64,000 bases of DNA from Mesostigma viride (Eukaryota > Streptophyta > Mesostigmatophyceae > Mesostigmatales > Mesostigmataceae). Where the stretch lies: assembly GCA_009746045.1 (NCBI GenBank), contig RPFO01000219.1:789501-853500 (forward strand), in the 5' to 3' direction. The position numbers and the translations under genes were made by a program. Under the pieces are notes generated by a model that was given only the letters and a program-made list of their open reading frames with translations, did no database searches and had not been told where the DNA came from. Positions 42,601-54,586 of this stretch are shown here, one piece after another (position 1 is the first letter of the stretch; the number at the start of each line of letters is the position of its first letter).

Positions 42601-45600
42601 CAGCAGCCACCTCCGACATGGCCATCACCGCAGCAGCCGCAGCAAATTCTGAAGGAACCGCAGCAGCAGCAGCAGCAATCCACACCGCCGCAACAGCAGT
42701 CACCGCCGCCGCAAACTCAGCCGCAACAGCAGAAGCAGACGCGGCAGGGGGGTGGGCCGCAGGGCAGAGACCCTGCGCTCCCCACGCTGGCCACTACCGC
42801 GCCCGTCACGTCGATCCTCACGGCGGTGTTCGCGGGTTTTGCTTCCAAACGCAACGCTGCTGCACCTGCCGCCGCCGCCGCAACGGAGCGCCCATGCACA
42901 GGGTCCACTGGGGGTGCCATCGCTCCAATTGTAGCTGGCGCTGGCACTGGTGCTATCGCTACACCTGTTTGTGCTGGTAGTGCTACTGCTGCTGATGCTG
43001 GCGGTGGTGCTGCTGCTGCCGTCACCACATCTACCGATGGTGCCTGCATCGATGGCTCCCGCGCCGTCGCCGCCACCACCATTGCCTCCGCCACCACCGC
43101 GGCCACCACCACCGCCACCACCACCACCACCACCGCCGCCGCCGCCACCGCCACCGCTGGTGGTGCCACCCGCGCTGGCGTACGTAACAACGTCGCCTCG
43201 GCCGCTGGGGGAGCCGCCAGCATAAACGATCGTGCGGCCGCGCCCCGTACTGCAGCAGCGGTAGCCGTTGCTGGTAATCCTGCCGTGGCCGCTAAGGGAA
43301 GATCTGCGGTTGGCATTAATGCTGGCGGAGATGGAGTGGCATCTTCTCCTGGCATCCGCGCTAGTAATGCTGGTCGCGCCACCATATCGCTTGCTGCCGC
43401 ACCCGCCACCGCCGGTAGCATAAACCCGCCAGCCGCCAGCTGCGGTAGCACGCCGACGCCCCCTGCGGGTACCTCATCACGTCCCGGCCCTAGCACGCCC
43501 CCGAACACAAGTGCGTCGACTGGCGCCCGCACAGTGCCAAGCAGGATCGCATCGCCAGGAGCAAACAAAATACCTATGGCGGTCGGCACCCAGTTGCCCA
43601 GCACGAACACAGTACCTATGGCGCTCAGCACAATGACGGTCGCCGCCCCATTGTTGGGCACAAAGGACATTGCCAGCGGGCCGCGGCTCTCGGCCGCGCT
43701 GGCCCCGATACGGCCCCTGCCAGGGACGCCGCCGTCGCCCGCCCAGGGACCCGCGCGCGCCAGTCCCCCTGCCCACGTTGGTGGCGATGGCGCCGCTGGC
43801 TCGCGCGTTGGTGGCGGTGGTGGCGCGGGCCAACCTGCCGCGCCCTCTAATTCTGTCAACGCACCATCGAATCCTGTCAACGGGATGCCACTGGTAGCAG
43901 CTGCGACCATATCCACTCCAGCAAGCGCCGCAGGAAAGAGGGGACCCGCCCCTTTTGCCAGCCCGATGCCGCTTTCGACGGTATCGATGACCTCCCAGGC
44001 CCCCTACACCGCGCGGCCCCTCTCCAGGCCCGCCTCGCTCGGCTGCAATGTCCCTGGCTGCACCCTGGCCGGCTGCGGCGGGCCGGCAGGCGCGGCCAGT
44101 GGCCCCGCGCAGCCGCTGGCTCCCTCGCACCAGGGGCCGGGTGCCGGGACGGGCGGCAAGCCATTCATGCCGGGGGGAGCCGGCAGCATGCATGGTAGCA
44201 GGGGGGGAGCAGGGGGCCTTGTCCCGTTCTTCCCATCTGCAGCAGCAGCGGGCGGCGCTCTGGCCACGTCCGCCCATGGCAACCAGCAGCCGTTTGCGTC
44301 TCCTGCGAACGTCGCTGTCGCATCGGGCAACGCTGGGGGGCCAGTACCCTGCCGCGATCTTAGTTGCTGCCACCCCATTGGGGCTTGCTACGCTGTCAGG
44401 CCGGATTGCGCTGTACGACTGGGGGGGGGTGCCCACGGTGGGGGCACCGCGGCTGGCGCGCCTAGCTGCTGCGACCCTGTTGCGGGTGGCGCTAGCATCA
44501 CCGTGGGGGCGGGGGCCAAGGCGGGCAAAGGGGCAGGCGGGACGAGCAAGAGGAAGCAGAAGGCAAAGGGGCAGGGGCAAGGGCAGGGGGAAGGAGGTGG
44601 ACAAGGGGAGGAGCAGCTGCCACTGCAGCCGTCGCTGCCAGGTGGCGGGGCGTCAAAGGGCGGCAAGTCCAGGGCCAGGGCAGGAAGCAGCGCTGGCAAG
44701 AAGGGAGCACCAGGCGCGTCTGTGCTTATGTCCGGTGGGACTTCTGCTTTAGGGTCGGGGGGTGCATCCGTGGACTGTGCGGCAGCGCATGTGGTGACGG
44801 TGTCAGGATTAGCGAGCAGTGATGCTGGCGCCGGTCACCAGCCGGTGGAGCACGTGGGGGGTGGGCAAGTGGGGGGTGGGGACATAGGGGGTGGGCACGT
44901 GCTGACCCTCGCGCTGTCGCAGAACACGGAGAGCTTCACAGGCCTGATCGAGGAGTTGTTCCGGAACAGCAATAGCAACAGCAACGCCGGCCATGGCGAC
45001 GCGGGGGCCAGCATAAAGGACGGAGGGAACGCCGGCGGGAGAATGAAGACAAAGGGCGAGGGGGGAGCCAGCATTAGCAACGACGGCGACACGGGGGTTG
45101 CCCCAAATAACAGCGGCGATGCAGGGAACGACAGCACAGGAGCCAGCATAAAAGCAGGTCCCACGTCCGCCACCGCGGGTCACCCGGCCGAGGGTGGCAA
45201 GGGCAGTGCCATGGGTGGAGGTGCCGGGGCAGCATTACCAGGGAGTTGTAGTGGGAGAGCCCCCTTTGGAAGGGCTGCCCTGGCCGGCCAATTCTCATCC
45301 GCGCCCGGGCCACTCTCCAGCCCACCCTCGCACAAGGCAGGGGATGGCCACCTGGCCGGGAAAGCAGGGAATGTCCTTGCGAGCAGGGCCACAGCGGGTA
45401 AAGGAAGCGTAGGGAGCAAAGGACGCCTCCTGGGTCTTCAAACTGCTGCTAGCAATTCTACTGCTGGCGGTCATGCTGTTGGCCATCACGGTGTGGGCTG
45501 CCATGGTGTGGTCAGTCAGGGGGGAGCTGCCAGCAAAGCGGGCGGAGCACCATGTGTCGCTGGCCTGGGCTCCCCTGGGAAGCCCCCCCTGGGCAGACCC

Positions 45601-47436
45601 TCGCAGACCAGTTCCGCGGGCGCCAGCAGCCACGGGGGGCCTGCAATGACCCCCCCCCGGGGCGTACGGTACGCTAGCGGTATCGTACGCACACCCACCA
45701 AGGAAGAGGCGGCCAGGGCGGTCGCGGGTGGCGGCGGGGGGCCAGGGACCCTAGGTGCGGGCGGCCTGGCCTGTACTGGCGGTGCTGCCGTAGCGGGTGG
45801 CAGCATTGCTGCAGCCTCGACGGCGCTGCTGGATACCGCAACCTGCAACGGCAACGCGTTCATGTTCGGGTTCGACGTCTCCCCTGGGAAGGCGTTTGCG
45901 GTGGAGAGCCATAACGACCATGACTGCCGCACGCCGCCACCAAAGGGGGGGGCCATTCTGCCTGGGGGGTCGTCCCTGTTGACCACGTCGTTCATGGGTC
46001 TCACAGGGGGGGGGTCAATGGCAGCGGCGGGGGTTGGCGGGGGAGGGGGCTCGTCGATGCTTGGTTTCAGTGTCAGTTTCAGAGACGCATTCCCGGACCT
46101 CAGCCTGGGAGAGGGCATCAGCCTGGGGGGGGTGAGGGGTTTGGGGCTGGGGTTATTAACAGCCAGCATCCGCACAACGAGGCAGTTCTTGCTCAAAAGG
46201 AAAAGCAAGCACGACGAGATGTCGGCGAGTTGTCTCCGGGCGACCCGGGCCTGTTGTCGCCACTGTTGGGGCCGGATGCCTGCATCCAGGGCGCTACTAC
46301 GACGGGTGCAGGCGGGAACACCCCCAGGGCAGGCAGCAAGAGAGCTCGCACAGGCGATGACGAGGGGAAGGAGGAGCATGCTGGTGGCAAGGGCGACGCC
46401 CACACCAATGGTGACAGCAGGGGTGGCAAAGGTGACAGCAGGGGAGTTGATGCCGAGAACAAGGACAGCAGGAACACGCTGGCCGCCGTGTTTGGGAGCC
46501 TGGAGCCGAGCAACGACGGCTTCGGGTCGTCCGCCTGGGACGTGCTGCCAGGGACGCGCGACGGCTTTGGCGGGCGCAGCCGCAGTCGCAGCCTGGTACG
46601 TGTTTTTTCGTGCTTCATGTGCATAGGTGGTATATAAGTAGTTCTATATTGTAGTACTATATAGTAGTGTATATCTAATTCTGCATGTTTTGCGGTAATC
46701 CTTTTTGACACCGTTGCCCTCCAGTGGGGAACAGCGTTTCCGCACTATAATGGACAGTATTCCTATTCCGCTGTGCCGGGTGTCAGTGCTTAACAGGTAT
46801 GCTAAGACAGCATAGTAGCATCCTCATAAGAGTTGCCTGTCAACGATGTCCATTCTGTGATGGCGGTAAGAATTTCTTTACTATTCACGTTTACCCATCC
46901 CCCACCTCTCCCCCCCCCACACCTTCCCCATCATCATTGCGGATGAAGCGATACAAACGAGGACTTGAGATAGGAGGTACGAGGTAGTGGGTCGGAGGTA
47001 GGAGGTAAATAGGAGGTAGGAGACTGTAGCGAAATGCCTTCCTCTTAATTCAATCCCTGATATTCCCTTTGCCTGGTACCATTCCCATCAACACCACCCT
47101 GCCTTTCCGGTGCCGACTGCCCCCCTGCCCCCTGCCCTTTTGGTCCCTCTACCCTCCCTGCTTTTTCGAAAGGATCAAGAGCTTACAAATAGGGAACCTG
47201 ACGCAATAAGCTGGAAGATCCTAAACAAGTCCTGTAACATGGTAAGATCCACTCATCGGCCTCACCCCCCCATGCTTTTCTAACTTACCTCCACGCTCTT
47301 CCCTGCGCTTCCCCTTCCCCATATGGCTTCACGTACCCCTTTCCTCCCTCCCCTTCCCCCCCACCCCTCCTCCGCTCCCACCCCCCATCCCCGCCACCAC
47401 CACACACTCCAACACACACACACACACACACACACG

Positions 47437-47491
<55 letters not shown>

Positions 47492-47492
47492 G

Positions 47493-47535
<43 letters not shown>

Positions 47536-50500
47536 CCCTGCAGTTTTCCCCGGGCAACTCGCGAGGCTTCTCGCTCCCTGTTGCGGGTAGCCCCCAGCCG
47601 CTGCGCCAGAGCCACCGCAAGAAGTCGCTCTTCCACTCGGACGCGGCCACCGTGGGGTCTGCGCTCGGTGAGGCTGCCGCGGCCACGAGCCCGAGCCCCA
47701 GCCAGGTCATGAGATCCACACCCACAAGAACTAGCAATGGCAACGCAGCCGCCAGCAATAGCAACAACAGCGCAATCGCACAGAGGGATGGCTCATTCCA
47801 AGCGTTCAGTCCCAGGAGGGACGTAGGAGGACGCGAGAGGATCAGTGATCATGCCAATGCCCAAGGGCAAGGGCAAGGGCAAGGGCAAGGGCAAGGGCAA
47901 GGGCAAGGGCAAGGGCAAGGGCAAGGGCAAGGGCAAGGGCAAGGGCAAGGGCAACTTGTCAAGCGGTCTGTGCGCACAGGTGGCAGCGTCATGACCAGCC
48001 CCCTGGGCTCACCCGTGAGGACACCCAGGGGTGCGCGGCCGGGCCTGGGGGCCACGTACTCAGAATTCTTCGCGCCCGCGCCACGCCGAAGCCCGGGCCA
48101 CGCGGTTGGTTCGCGCCGCAGCGCTGACGCGGGCACAGGATTTTCTGGCGCCAACGGTGGTGCTGACACAGTGGCGATGGCCCGTGATGATAGAACCACT
48201 GGGGGCGATGCGGGCGCTGGCTCCCACAAGCGGAAGAAAGTGGATGTTGAGACTTTGCGCAAGGGGGGTCAGAATTTGTCGGCAGATCCGGAAGATGGGG
48301 GAAGCCCCTTGCACGGCCCTGGTGCAGGGCATGGGTCCCTGACGCCGCCCCCTGCGAGCGCGAGCCCCGTGGCCCCTCGGTTGGCGCGCAAGAACAAGAA
48401 GAGCCGCACGGGCGGGGCGGCCGACGTGCGCGCTTGTGGCGATGGTGGCGCAGAGAGCAGGGATTCTGCTGGCGTTGCTAGATGGGGTGGGGAGGGCGAG
48501 GAAGGTGGAGAGGACGAGGGTGATGACGATGACGAGGGCAATGTGCGTGCCACGGCGCTGTCGCTGTGCGACGCGCTGCTGACACCCATCGGGGGCCTCC
48601 CGCCCCCTGACCTGCTCAACCTGAGCGCCAACTCGCTGCTTAAGCTGCTGGGGGACCACTCGGGCCTCTCCCTGGGCTCCTTGGGCGGCAGCCCCACGCC
48701 GAGCCCGGCCAAGGGGGGGGGGCTCTCGATGGGAGGCCCCCGAGTGGCGGGCGAGGATATGGGGGTTGGCCAGGGGGGAAGGGCCGTTGCGGCAGGGAAG
48801 CCGGCTGGCCACTGGGAGGGGGTGCTCCCTGGGGCGAGGGCAAACGCGGTGGATGAGGGGCGGGGCAAGGAAAAGAAGAGGGAGGGCGGCGCAGGGATAT
48901 CGAGGCCAGGAAAGCCGGTGGGTGGGTCGGGCGGGCCCGCGGTGACGTCGTCAGTGGTAGCAGAGAGAGCGACCGCCACTCTGTCGACGTCTCTGGGCAG
49001 TGCTGGCGGGGGCAAGGGTGGGGATTATGGCCGTGCGGCATCCTCCTCCCAGGGTGGCCCAGCGTCTAGCTCGGCCTACAGCGGCCGGGGGGGCGGCAAG
49101 TCCAAGGGGGCATCCCCTGTGAGCTCTGTCTCGGAGGCACTGGCGGCCGCAACGGGGCGCCCCCACCGCTGGTCCAGTGATGATGGTCATCATCAGCTGA
49201 ATGCGGGCAAGGATGGGCTGAACGCTGGCAAGGATGGGCCGAATGCTGCGCGGGCGGGTGTGGCTAAGGGGAGTCGTGGGTACGAGATCTCGTGGGGCGA
49301 TACCCGGTCACCTGTCAAGAAACCGGCAACACCAAAGAAAACTAAGGCCAAGATGCCCCGTTTGCCCGGACAGGCGACGCCGGTACGTATCTGATCCTCT
49401 TTGCTATTCGCCGCACCACTAGCTTTGTTCCTGTTTCATCCTCGATCCAACCTCTTTGCTATTCGTCGTACCACTAGCTTTGTTCCTGTTTCATCCTCGA
49501 TCCAACCTCTTTGCTATTCGTCGTACCACTAGCTTTGTTCCTGTGTCATCCTCCATCCAACCTCTTTGCTATTCGTCGTACCACTAGCTTTGCTCCTGTT
49601 TCATCCTCGATCCAACCTCTTTGCTATTCGCCGCACCACTAGCTTTGTTCCTGTGTCATCCTCCATCCAACCTCTTTGCTATTCGTCGTACCACTAGCTT
49701 TGCTCCTGTTTCATCCTCGATCCAACCTCTTTGCTATTCGTCGTACCACTAGCTTTGTTCCTGTTTCATCCTCGATCCAACCTCTTTGCTATTCGTCGTA
49801 CCACTAGCTTTGTTCCTGTTTCATCCTCGATCCAACCTCTTTGCTATTCGTCGTACCACTAGCTTTGCTCCTGTTTCATCCTCGATCCAACCTCTTTGCT
49901 ATTCGTCGTACCACTAGCTTTGTTCCTGTTTCATCCTCGATCCAACCTCTTTGCTATTCGCCGCACCACTAGCTTTGTTCCTGTGTCATCCTCCATCCAA
50001 CCTCTTTGCTATTCGCCGCACCACTAGCTTTGTTCCTGTGTCATCCTCCATCCAACCTCTTTGCTATTCGCCGCACCACTAGCTTTGTTCCTGTGTCATC
50101 CTCCATCCAACCTCTTTGCTATTCGCCGCACCACTAGCTTTGTTCCTGTGTCATCCTCCATCCAACCTCTTTGCTATTCGCCGCACCACTAGCTTTGTTC
50201 CTGTGTCATCCTCCATCCAACCTCTTTGCTATTCGCCGCACCACTAGCTTTGTTCCTGTGTCATCCTCCATCCAACCTCTTTGCTATTCGCCGCACCACT
50301 AGCTTTGTTCCTGTGTCATCCTCCATCCAACCTCTTTGCTATTCGTCGTACCACTAGCTTTGTTCCTGTTTCATCCTCGATCCAACGGCCCATACTCCAC
50401 CCCTACAACTTTTTAACTTTTTGGCAGGTCCCTTCAGTCCTTCATTGGAACGATGTTCTAATGGTGATGTCGGTGCGCACGTATCCTCTTTGCCACCCGT

Positions 50501-51423
50501 ACATAGATCTATCATTAGTTACGTTACTGTATTCTTGGAGCTGTCTCTGTTGGCGACGCCGGTCTGCCTCTATTCTCTTTGCCACCCGTACATAGATCTA
50601 TCATTAGTTACGTTACTGTATTCTTGGAGCTGTCTCTGTTGGCGACGCCGGTCTGTCTCTATTCTCTTTGCCACCCGTACATAGATCTATCATTAGTTAC
50701 GTTACTGTATTCTTGGAGCTGTCTCTGTTGGCGACGCCGGTCTGTCTCTATTCTCTTTGCCACCCGTACATAGATCTATCATTAGTTACGTTACTGTATT
50801 CTTGGAGCTGTCTCTGTTGGCGACGCCGGTCTGTCTCTATTCTGTTTGTCGTCCCAAATTCGTGTCGCTAGCGTATTCTGGGTGCTGTGTATTCTACGTG
50901 CTGGGAACTGCTATGTAGTGGGCTGAGCCCATCTACTCACCTGTCTTGTCAGTATGATACCCACCGCCTACTAACCCTCTTTAGAAGAGATTCCTGCCTC
51001 CTGTTGCTTTGGGTGCCTTTGGGCGCGTTCCCCTAACAGGATGAGCTTGTGATCACCAAGAAACAGAAGCTGGCATCCCCTCCCAAGTCCCAGCCCAACG
51101 CGACCAACCGCAGTGCTGCCCAGCCGAACACATCCAATCAGAACCCCGGGCATCAGCCAGGGGCCAAGTCGTCGCCACCAGGCAGTGCTAGGCCAAGCCC
51201 TGGGAATCCAGGCGCGGGTTGCAGCGCGGTTCGAAAGCCAAGCCACAGCGGATGCAGTAATGAGAGCGGCTCCACTTTATCCAGTGCGCAAAAGGCAGGC
51301 AGTGCCGCGGCCTCTGCAGCCATGAGGCAGAAGTCGGCCGACATTGCAGCCGCGAACAAGGCGGTGGCGATGGCGCTCGCGGGTGGGTCCGGGCCCCGCG
51401 TCGCCTCGTTTCTGAGGACGTGA
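39619..51423 (+). CDS. Very large low-complexity protein of the TSL-kinase-interacting/CRAMP1-like type (N-terminal exons not found)
   Basis: Exons seen: 39619-46595, 47544-49382 and 51040-51423. All junctions are phase 0 (acceptors CACAG, CTGCAG and AACAG; donors CTG|GTACGT and CCG|GTACGT). The conserved domain lies at about 41179-41600: [56 protein letters not shown], then [20 protein letters not shown]. This matches the TKI1/CRAMP1 region (hydrophobic LQL/LFP strand, LEL..S.RK.ISSV.EHL..KWG). Around it are Gly/Ala/Pro/His/Gln-rich stretches, a [10 protein letters not shown] decapeptide repeat (about 40200), His-rich blocks (about 40930-41070), a GQ repeat and [20 protein letters not shown] near 48590. 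The expected SANT domain was not found upstream. Inferred role: nuclear chromatin/transcription regulation. An 8-G run at 46125-46132 changes frame. Confidence 0.72.
46125..46132 (+). other. Frame change at an 8-G run in the large exon
   Basis: Upstream the frame reads [20 protein letters not shown]. Downstream the coherent reading ([40 protein letters not shown]) is in the next frame and leads smoothly to the donor at 46595. A single missing G in the homopolymer explains it. A real frameshift, an assembly error or an unseen intron are all possible. Confidence 0.6.
47413..47533. repeat. (CA)n microsatellite in intron, ending 10 bp before an acceptor
   Basis: About 120 bp of CA with a few CG interruptions, followed by CCTCCCTGCAG and the exon at 47544. 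Confidence 0.95.
47864..47953 (+). repeat. In-frame (GGGCAA)n coding repeat
   Basis: About 15 perfect GGGCAA units inside the exon, encoding alternating Gly-Gln. The hexamer length keeps the frame, so copy number can vary without breaking the protein. Confidence 0.9.
49394..50387. repeat. 55-bp tandem repeat array, ~18 copies, intronic
   Basis: Unit starts CCTCTTTGCTATTCGTCGTA and includes CCACTAGCTTTGTTCCTGTT. Two variants alternate: GTCGTA with TTTCATCCTCGAT, and GCCGCA with TGTCATCCTCCAT. The second forms a homogeneous block at about 49930-50340. It lies wholly in the intron between 49382 and 51040. Confidence 0.95.
50484..50842. repeat. 89-bp tandem repeat array, ~4 copies, intronic
   Basis: Unit includes CCTCTTTGCCACCCGTACAT and ATCTATCATTAGTTACGTTA with TTGGCGACGCCGGTCTG. 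The period is 89 bp, and the copies are almost identical. It follows the 55-bp array in the same intron. Confidence 0.95.
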
Positions 51424-51655
51424 GAAGACTGGCATGTGTAGGTACAGCATGTGTACAGTGTAGAGAATCCTAATATAGGTAGAAGTTATAGGAAATAGCT
51501 AGGATCACTGGACAGGGACTTTGGTCTCAGCAACGACACCTTCAAACTGAGGTGGGTTGCTATTATTTATTTCGAATAGCGAGTCTGGCTCATGAATATA
51601 TGCTAAATCTCGTTGTCTATTGATTATGAGAAAATTACAGCATGCGCTCTACATA
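51424..51655. other. 3' flank of the large gene
   Basis: AT-rich sequence after the TGA at 51421-51423, presumably 3' UTR. No distinct polyadenylation signal can be assigned. Confidence 0.4.
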
Positions 51656-51659
51656 CTGA

Positions 51660-51930
51660 ATATAAGTAAGTAAGTTCTTGCGTGTCATGCGCAAAGGCAT
51701 GCCACGGAGTACTATGCTAATCTCATTAGAAAAATAATTTCACAAAAGTTTAAACAAATATCGTCTGCATCATCCCCCAACCGTTAAGCACTATACTGAA
51801 TATAGTAAGTAAGTAAATAAGTATACTTGCGTGTCATGCGCATGGGCATGCCAAGGAGTGCTCTACTAATCTCATTAGAAAAATAACTTACACGAAAGTT
51901 ACAAATATCGTCTGCATCATGCCCCAACCA
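51660..51930 (-). mobile_element. Two tandem 3' ends of the CTTA-tailed element
   Basis: TAAGTAAGTAAG followed by GCGTGTCATGCGCAAAGGCA through ATCGTCTGCATCATCCCCCA at 51660-51785. A diverged second copy lies at 51795-51930. Both are reverse complements of 4660-4790, each with a short TAAG tail rather than the 790-bp expansion seen there. Confidence 0.85.
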
Positions 51931-52320
51931 TGCATATAGTCACTAGGGTACCTGGCACGCTCAGATCAGGTAGACACATCAGATAGACTATAGCTGGCAC
52001 CAAGCCCGCCCAGCCTGGGCGTTATGTCCACACCTGGCGTGCCCCAGGCCGCGCGCGGCAGGGCCGCCACCCATGGACTTTTCGTGATAGACTCGGCATG
52101 GACATGTGCTACCCTAGACGTGACGGGCTCACACCCGGGCAGCCTCCTGGTTTGTCTGTAATTAATATGGAGGCAGATGGTACGCAAGGATAGATGGCAA
52201 GTAATGATGAAGGAGAGCACCCCCATGTCTGTGGGGTCTCCACGTGTGACCGCGTATGCACATTCATAGCGATTCGGGCCGTGGTACGTGCCCACAACCC
52301 TGTAACTAGGACGTACCTAG
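51931..52320. other. No recognisable gene
   Basis: Short minus-strand ORFs without motifs. Confidence 0.4.
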
Positions 52321-52559
52321 ATAGCTTACATCATCCATTCCATCCCATGTTCCCTTCCCACTGAGGATTTATGCTCGCGTGACGCAGTCACGTGTCTATT
52401 AATTCATTCATTCATTAATCTTCCACCCCATGTCAGGCCTCTTTTGGTTGGTATGATTAATTAATTAATGAATAGACACACTTTTGGTATGATACACCAT
52501 GGTATTAAGTGCGTGTGAACATGCATGCACTGAAGGCATGCCACGGAGTACCCGATGAG

Positions 52560-53003
52560 GTACTTTTCTACACCATGGTGGTGGCCGAGGTGCATCTTGT
52601 GCACCCAGCGTAGGTGGCAGTTACATTCCCCATTACATTCCCCCACCTGCAGGTTGTAGCTCAGAATGTAATAGAAACCACATGCCCCTTCTCAGGGATA
52701 TGTTTTATATATTATAAAAATATAATTACTTACAGCAGAGTGAAATCACTCAAACCAAAGCAAACGCCCAGCTATAAACCTATATACAGAGCCATGTCAA
52801 AGCTCTATACTACGATAAGACCAATGGAAACGCCTAACGGGATGAACCTAATAGCCCTGCTGCACCGCAAAATCAGCCCGCGTACGGCGGAGCATGATGT
52901 CAGCCATGGCCCGAGTCAGCGCCACCGACAAGCGCTGACGCCAATTTGACGTCCAGGTATGTTTTATATATGCTTCCCACATAGATATGTTCATAATTAA
53001 TCA
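52560..53003 (+). mobile_element. Solo 3' UTR of the ORF1-only family, split by a LINE 3' end
   Basis: GGTGCATCTTGTGCACCC, CACCTGCAGGTTGTAGCTC and ATGCCCCTTCTCAGGGATAT precede the insertion at 52713-52957. The sequence then resumes with TGCTTCCCACATAGATATGT and TAATTAATC. Confidence 0.65.
52713..52957 (-). mobile_element. 5'-truncated LINE insertion (245 bp) with 14-bp target duplication
   Basis: Same 3' end as the element at 54587-55638 (TATAATTACTTACAGCAGAG to GACGCCAATTTGACGTCCAG). It is flanked by TATGTTTTATATAT at 52699-52712 and 52958-52971. On the minus strand it encodes only the last ~35 codons of ORF2 (MADIMLRRTRADF region). Confidence 0.85.
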
Positions 53004-53218
53004 ACTATAATAGCTCGCACTGTTTCAACTTCATCATCCTGACTGATCATCCACTCTCTGCCATGAGCCACGAGCCACGAGCCACGAGGTAGCCATGGCT
53101 GACGGCGGAGCTCATAACTTTCACGTTTGAGCCCCAAATTCAGCTGTGAATATCACTATCGCTTCGTCTTTCTAAGACGCACATGCTGATATAATTTTCC
53201 AAATCTATTACGCAATAT

Positions 53219-54575
53219 ATGACGAGCAAACGCCTGTCGACGCAACGCAGTTTGGCGGATGCGCTCGCCCATGAAAATGCGGCAGCTGCGGCTGCAGCCT
53301 CGCCAGATCCGGAAGGCAGCGGTGACACTAGTCGCGCACTGGTGCTCGCCCCGAACCCTCCCAGGCTCAATGCCTCGCCATCGGCATCGCCTGACACTAA
53401 ACGCGCCCGCCCCGCCGACCAAACAGGAGGGTCTTCACGCCCCTCGGAACCGCGCTTTCGGCTCCAACCTTTCCAGGTCGATGATCACGACTGGACCAAC
53501 ATGTCCCCGGACCGTGCTATGCACTGCATCTAGTTCTATGGGGACTACGCCTCGCTTTACGACCTGTGCCTCCATCTCCACGCCACCGGCCGCCTCCTCT
53601 GCACTGACGGCAACCGCTGGCACAACGTCAGCATGGTTTTCGGCTCCCCACCACGCCCCCGTCTCCAGGCACGCCATCCTCAACTCCCTTCTCCAGCGCT
53701 CTGACGGCGAGATCTGGGCTCCATCCATCTCCGCCCCCACCCTCCGTTCCATCCTCATGGAAGCCTTTCAGCAGCACGTGACCCCCCTTGCTGCTGACGT
53801 CGCAGCAATGGGTGGTTCGCTGGCTGCTGAACTTCCTCACCTCACCGCCACCTCCACTGCCATTTCCGCCTCCACTGCCGACATCAAAGCCCAGCTCCTC
53901 GACCTCGACCAACGCCTTCAAGCCACCGCCAACGCCCTTGAGAGCTTGCATGACACCGCCGGCCTCACCGCCCAGGCGGTGAAGGACATCGCCGCCCAGC
54001 CGGCTCCTGCTGGCCCGGCCGGCGATCGGCTCCCTCCACCTGGGCGGACTTGCTTAAGCAGCACACCACCTCCACCACCTCCACCATCTCGGCACAACTC
54101 AAGCAACAAGCCCTCGACCTTCGCGAGGAAGCCGACATCGCCCGGCGCAGCCACAATGTCATGATTCGTCAAGCACTTCGACCAGCAGGCAGGTGAGACC
54201 TCCACGAGCCTTCTTGAGGCATTTAAGCGCGCCATTCTTGCCCCCACTGGTAACACTGGTAACACTGGTGAGATGGACATGTCGGCTGTCCGCCTCCCCC
54301 GCGCGCGGGGGAAGGCTGGCCCGGCACCCGTGCTCCTAACCTTCAAGTACATGGCGGACAAGCTGGCGTTCCTTAAATGCCGCAAGAAGCTCTCGGAGAC
54401 TCGCTTCACGCTGGAGGACGACTTGACCCTGGCCCAGCAACAGTGGCGACGCGAGCTATGGCCGACCTACCTTCAGCTCCGGAAGAGCGCAAGGGGGAAG
54501 CCGGTATACTGGAGGGGAGCGGTCATCCACGTTGACCACAAGCCCTGGCAGCCCCCTCCTGCCACCTCAGACTAG
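53219..54575 (+). pseudogene. ORF1 protein pseudogene (copy D)
   Basis: Starts MTSKRLSTQRSLADALAHEN and is collinear with copy C. An in-frame TAG lies at 53531-53533 (in HCI-stop-FYGDYASLYDL). Frameshifts occur near 53650, 54040 and 54170. The last intact part (54273-54575) reads DMSAVRLPRARGKAGPAPVL, TLEDDLTLAQQQWRRELWPT and YWRGAVIHVDHKPWQPPP. It is an inactive copy. Confidence 0.75.
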
Positions 54576-54586
54576 GAATATATATA

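Noticed and set aside
42717-43916. Minus-strand frames of 300-400 codons opposite the large exon (also 43477-44604, 45516-46403, 48060-49015)
   Set aside because: Shadow frames of GC-rich Ala/Gly codons. No motifs, while the plus strand carries the conserved domain and splice sites.
47280-47767. Cys-Val and His-Thr repeat frames
   Set aside because: Readings of the CA microsatellite in an intron.
49394-50842. CRISPR-like array
   Set aside because: Units are contiguous 55-bp and 89-bp tandem repeats without unique spacers, inside a eukaryotic intron.
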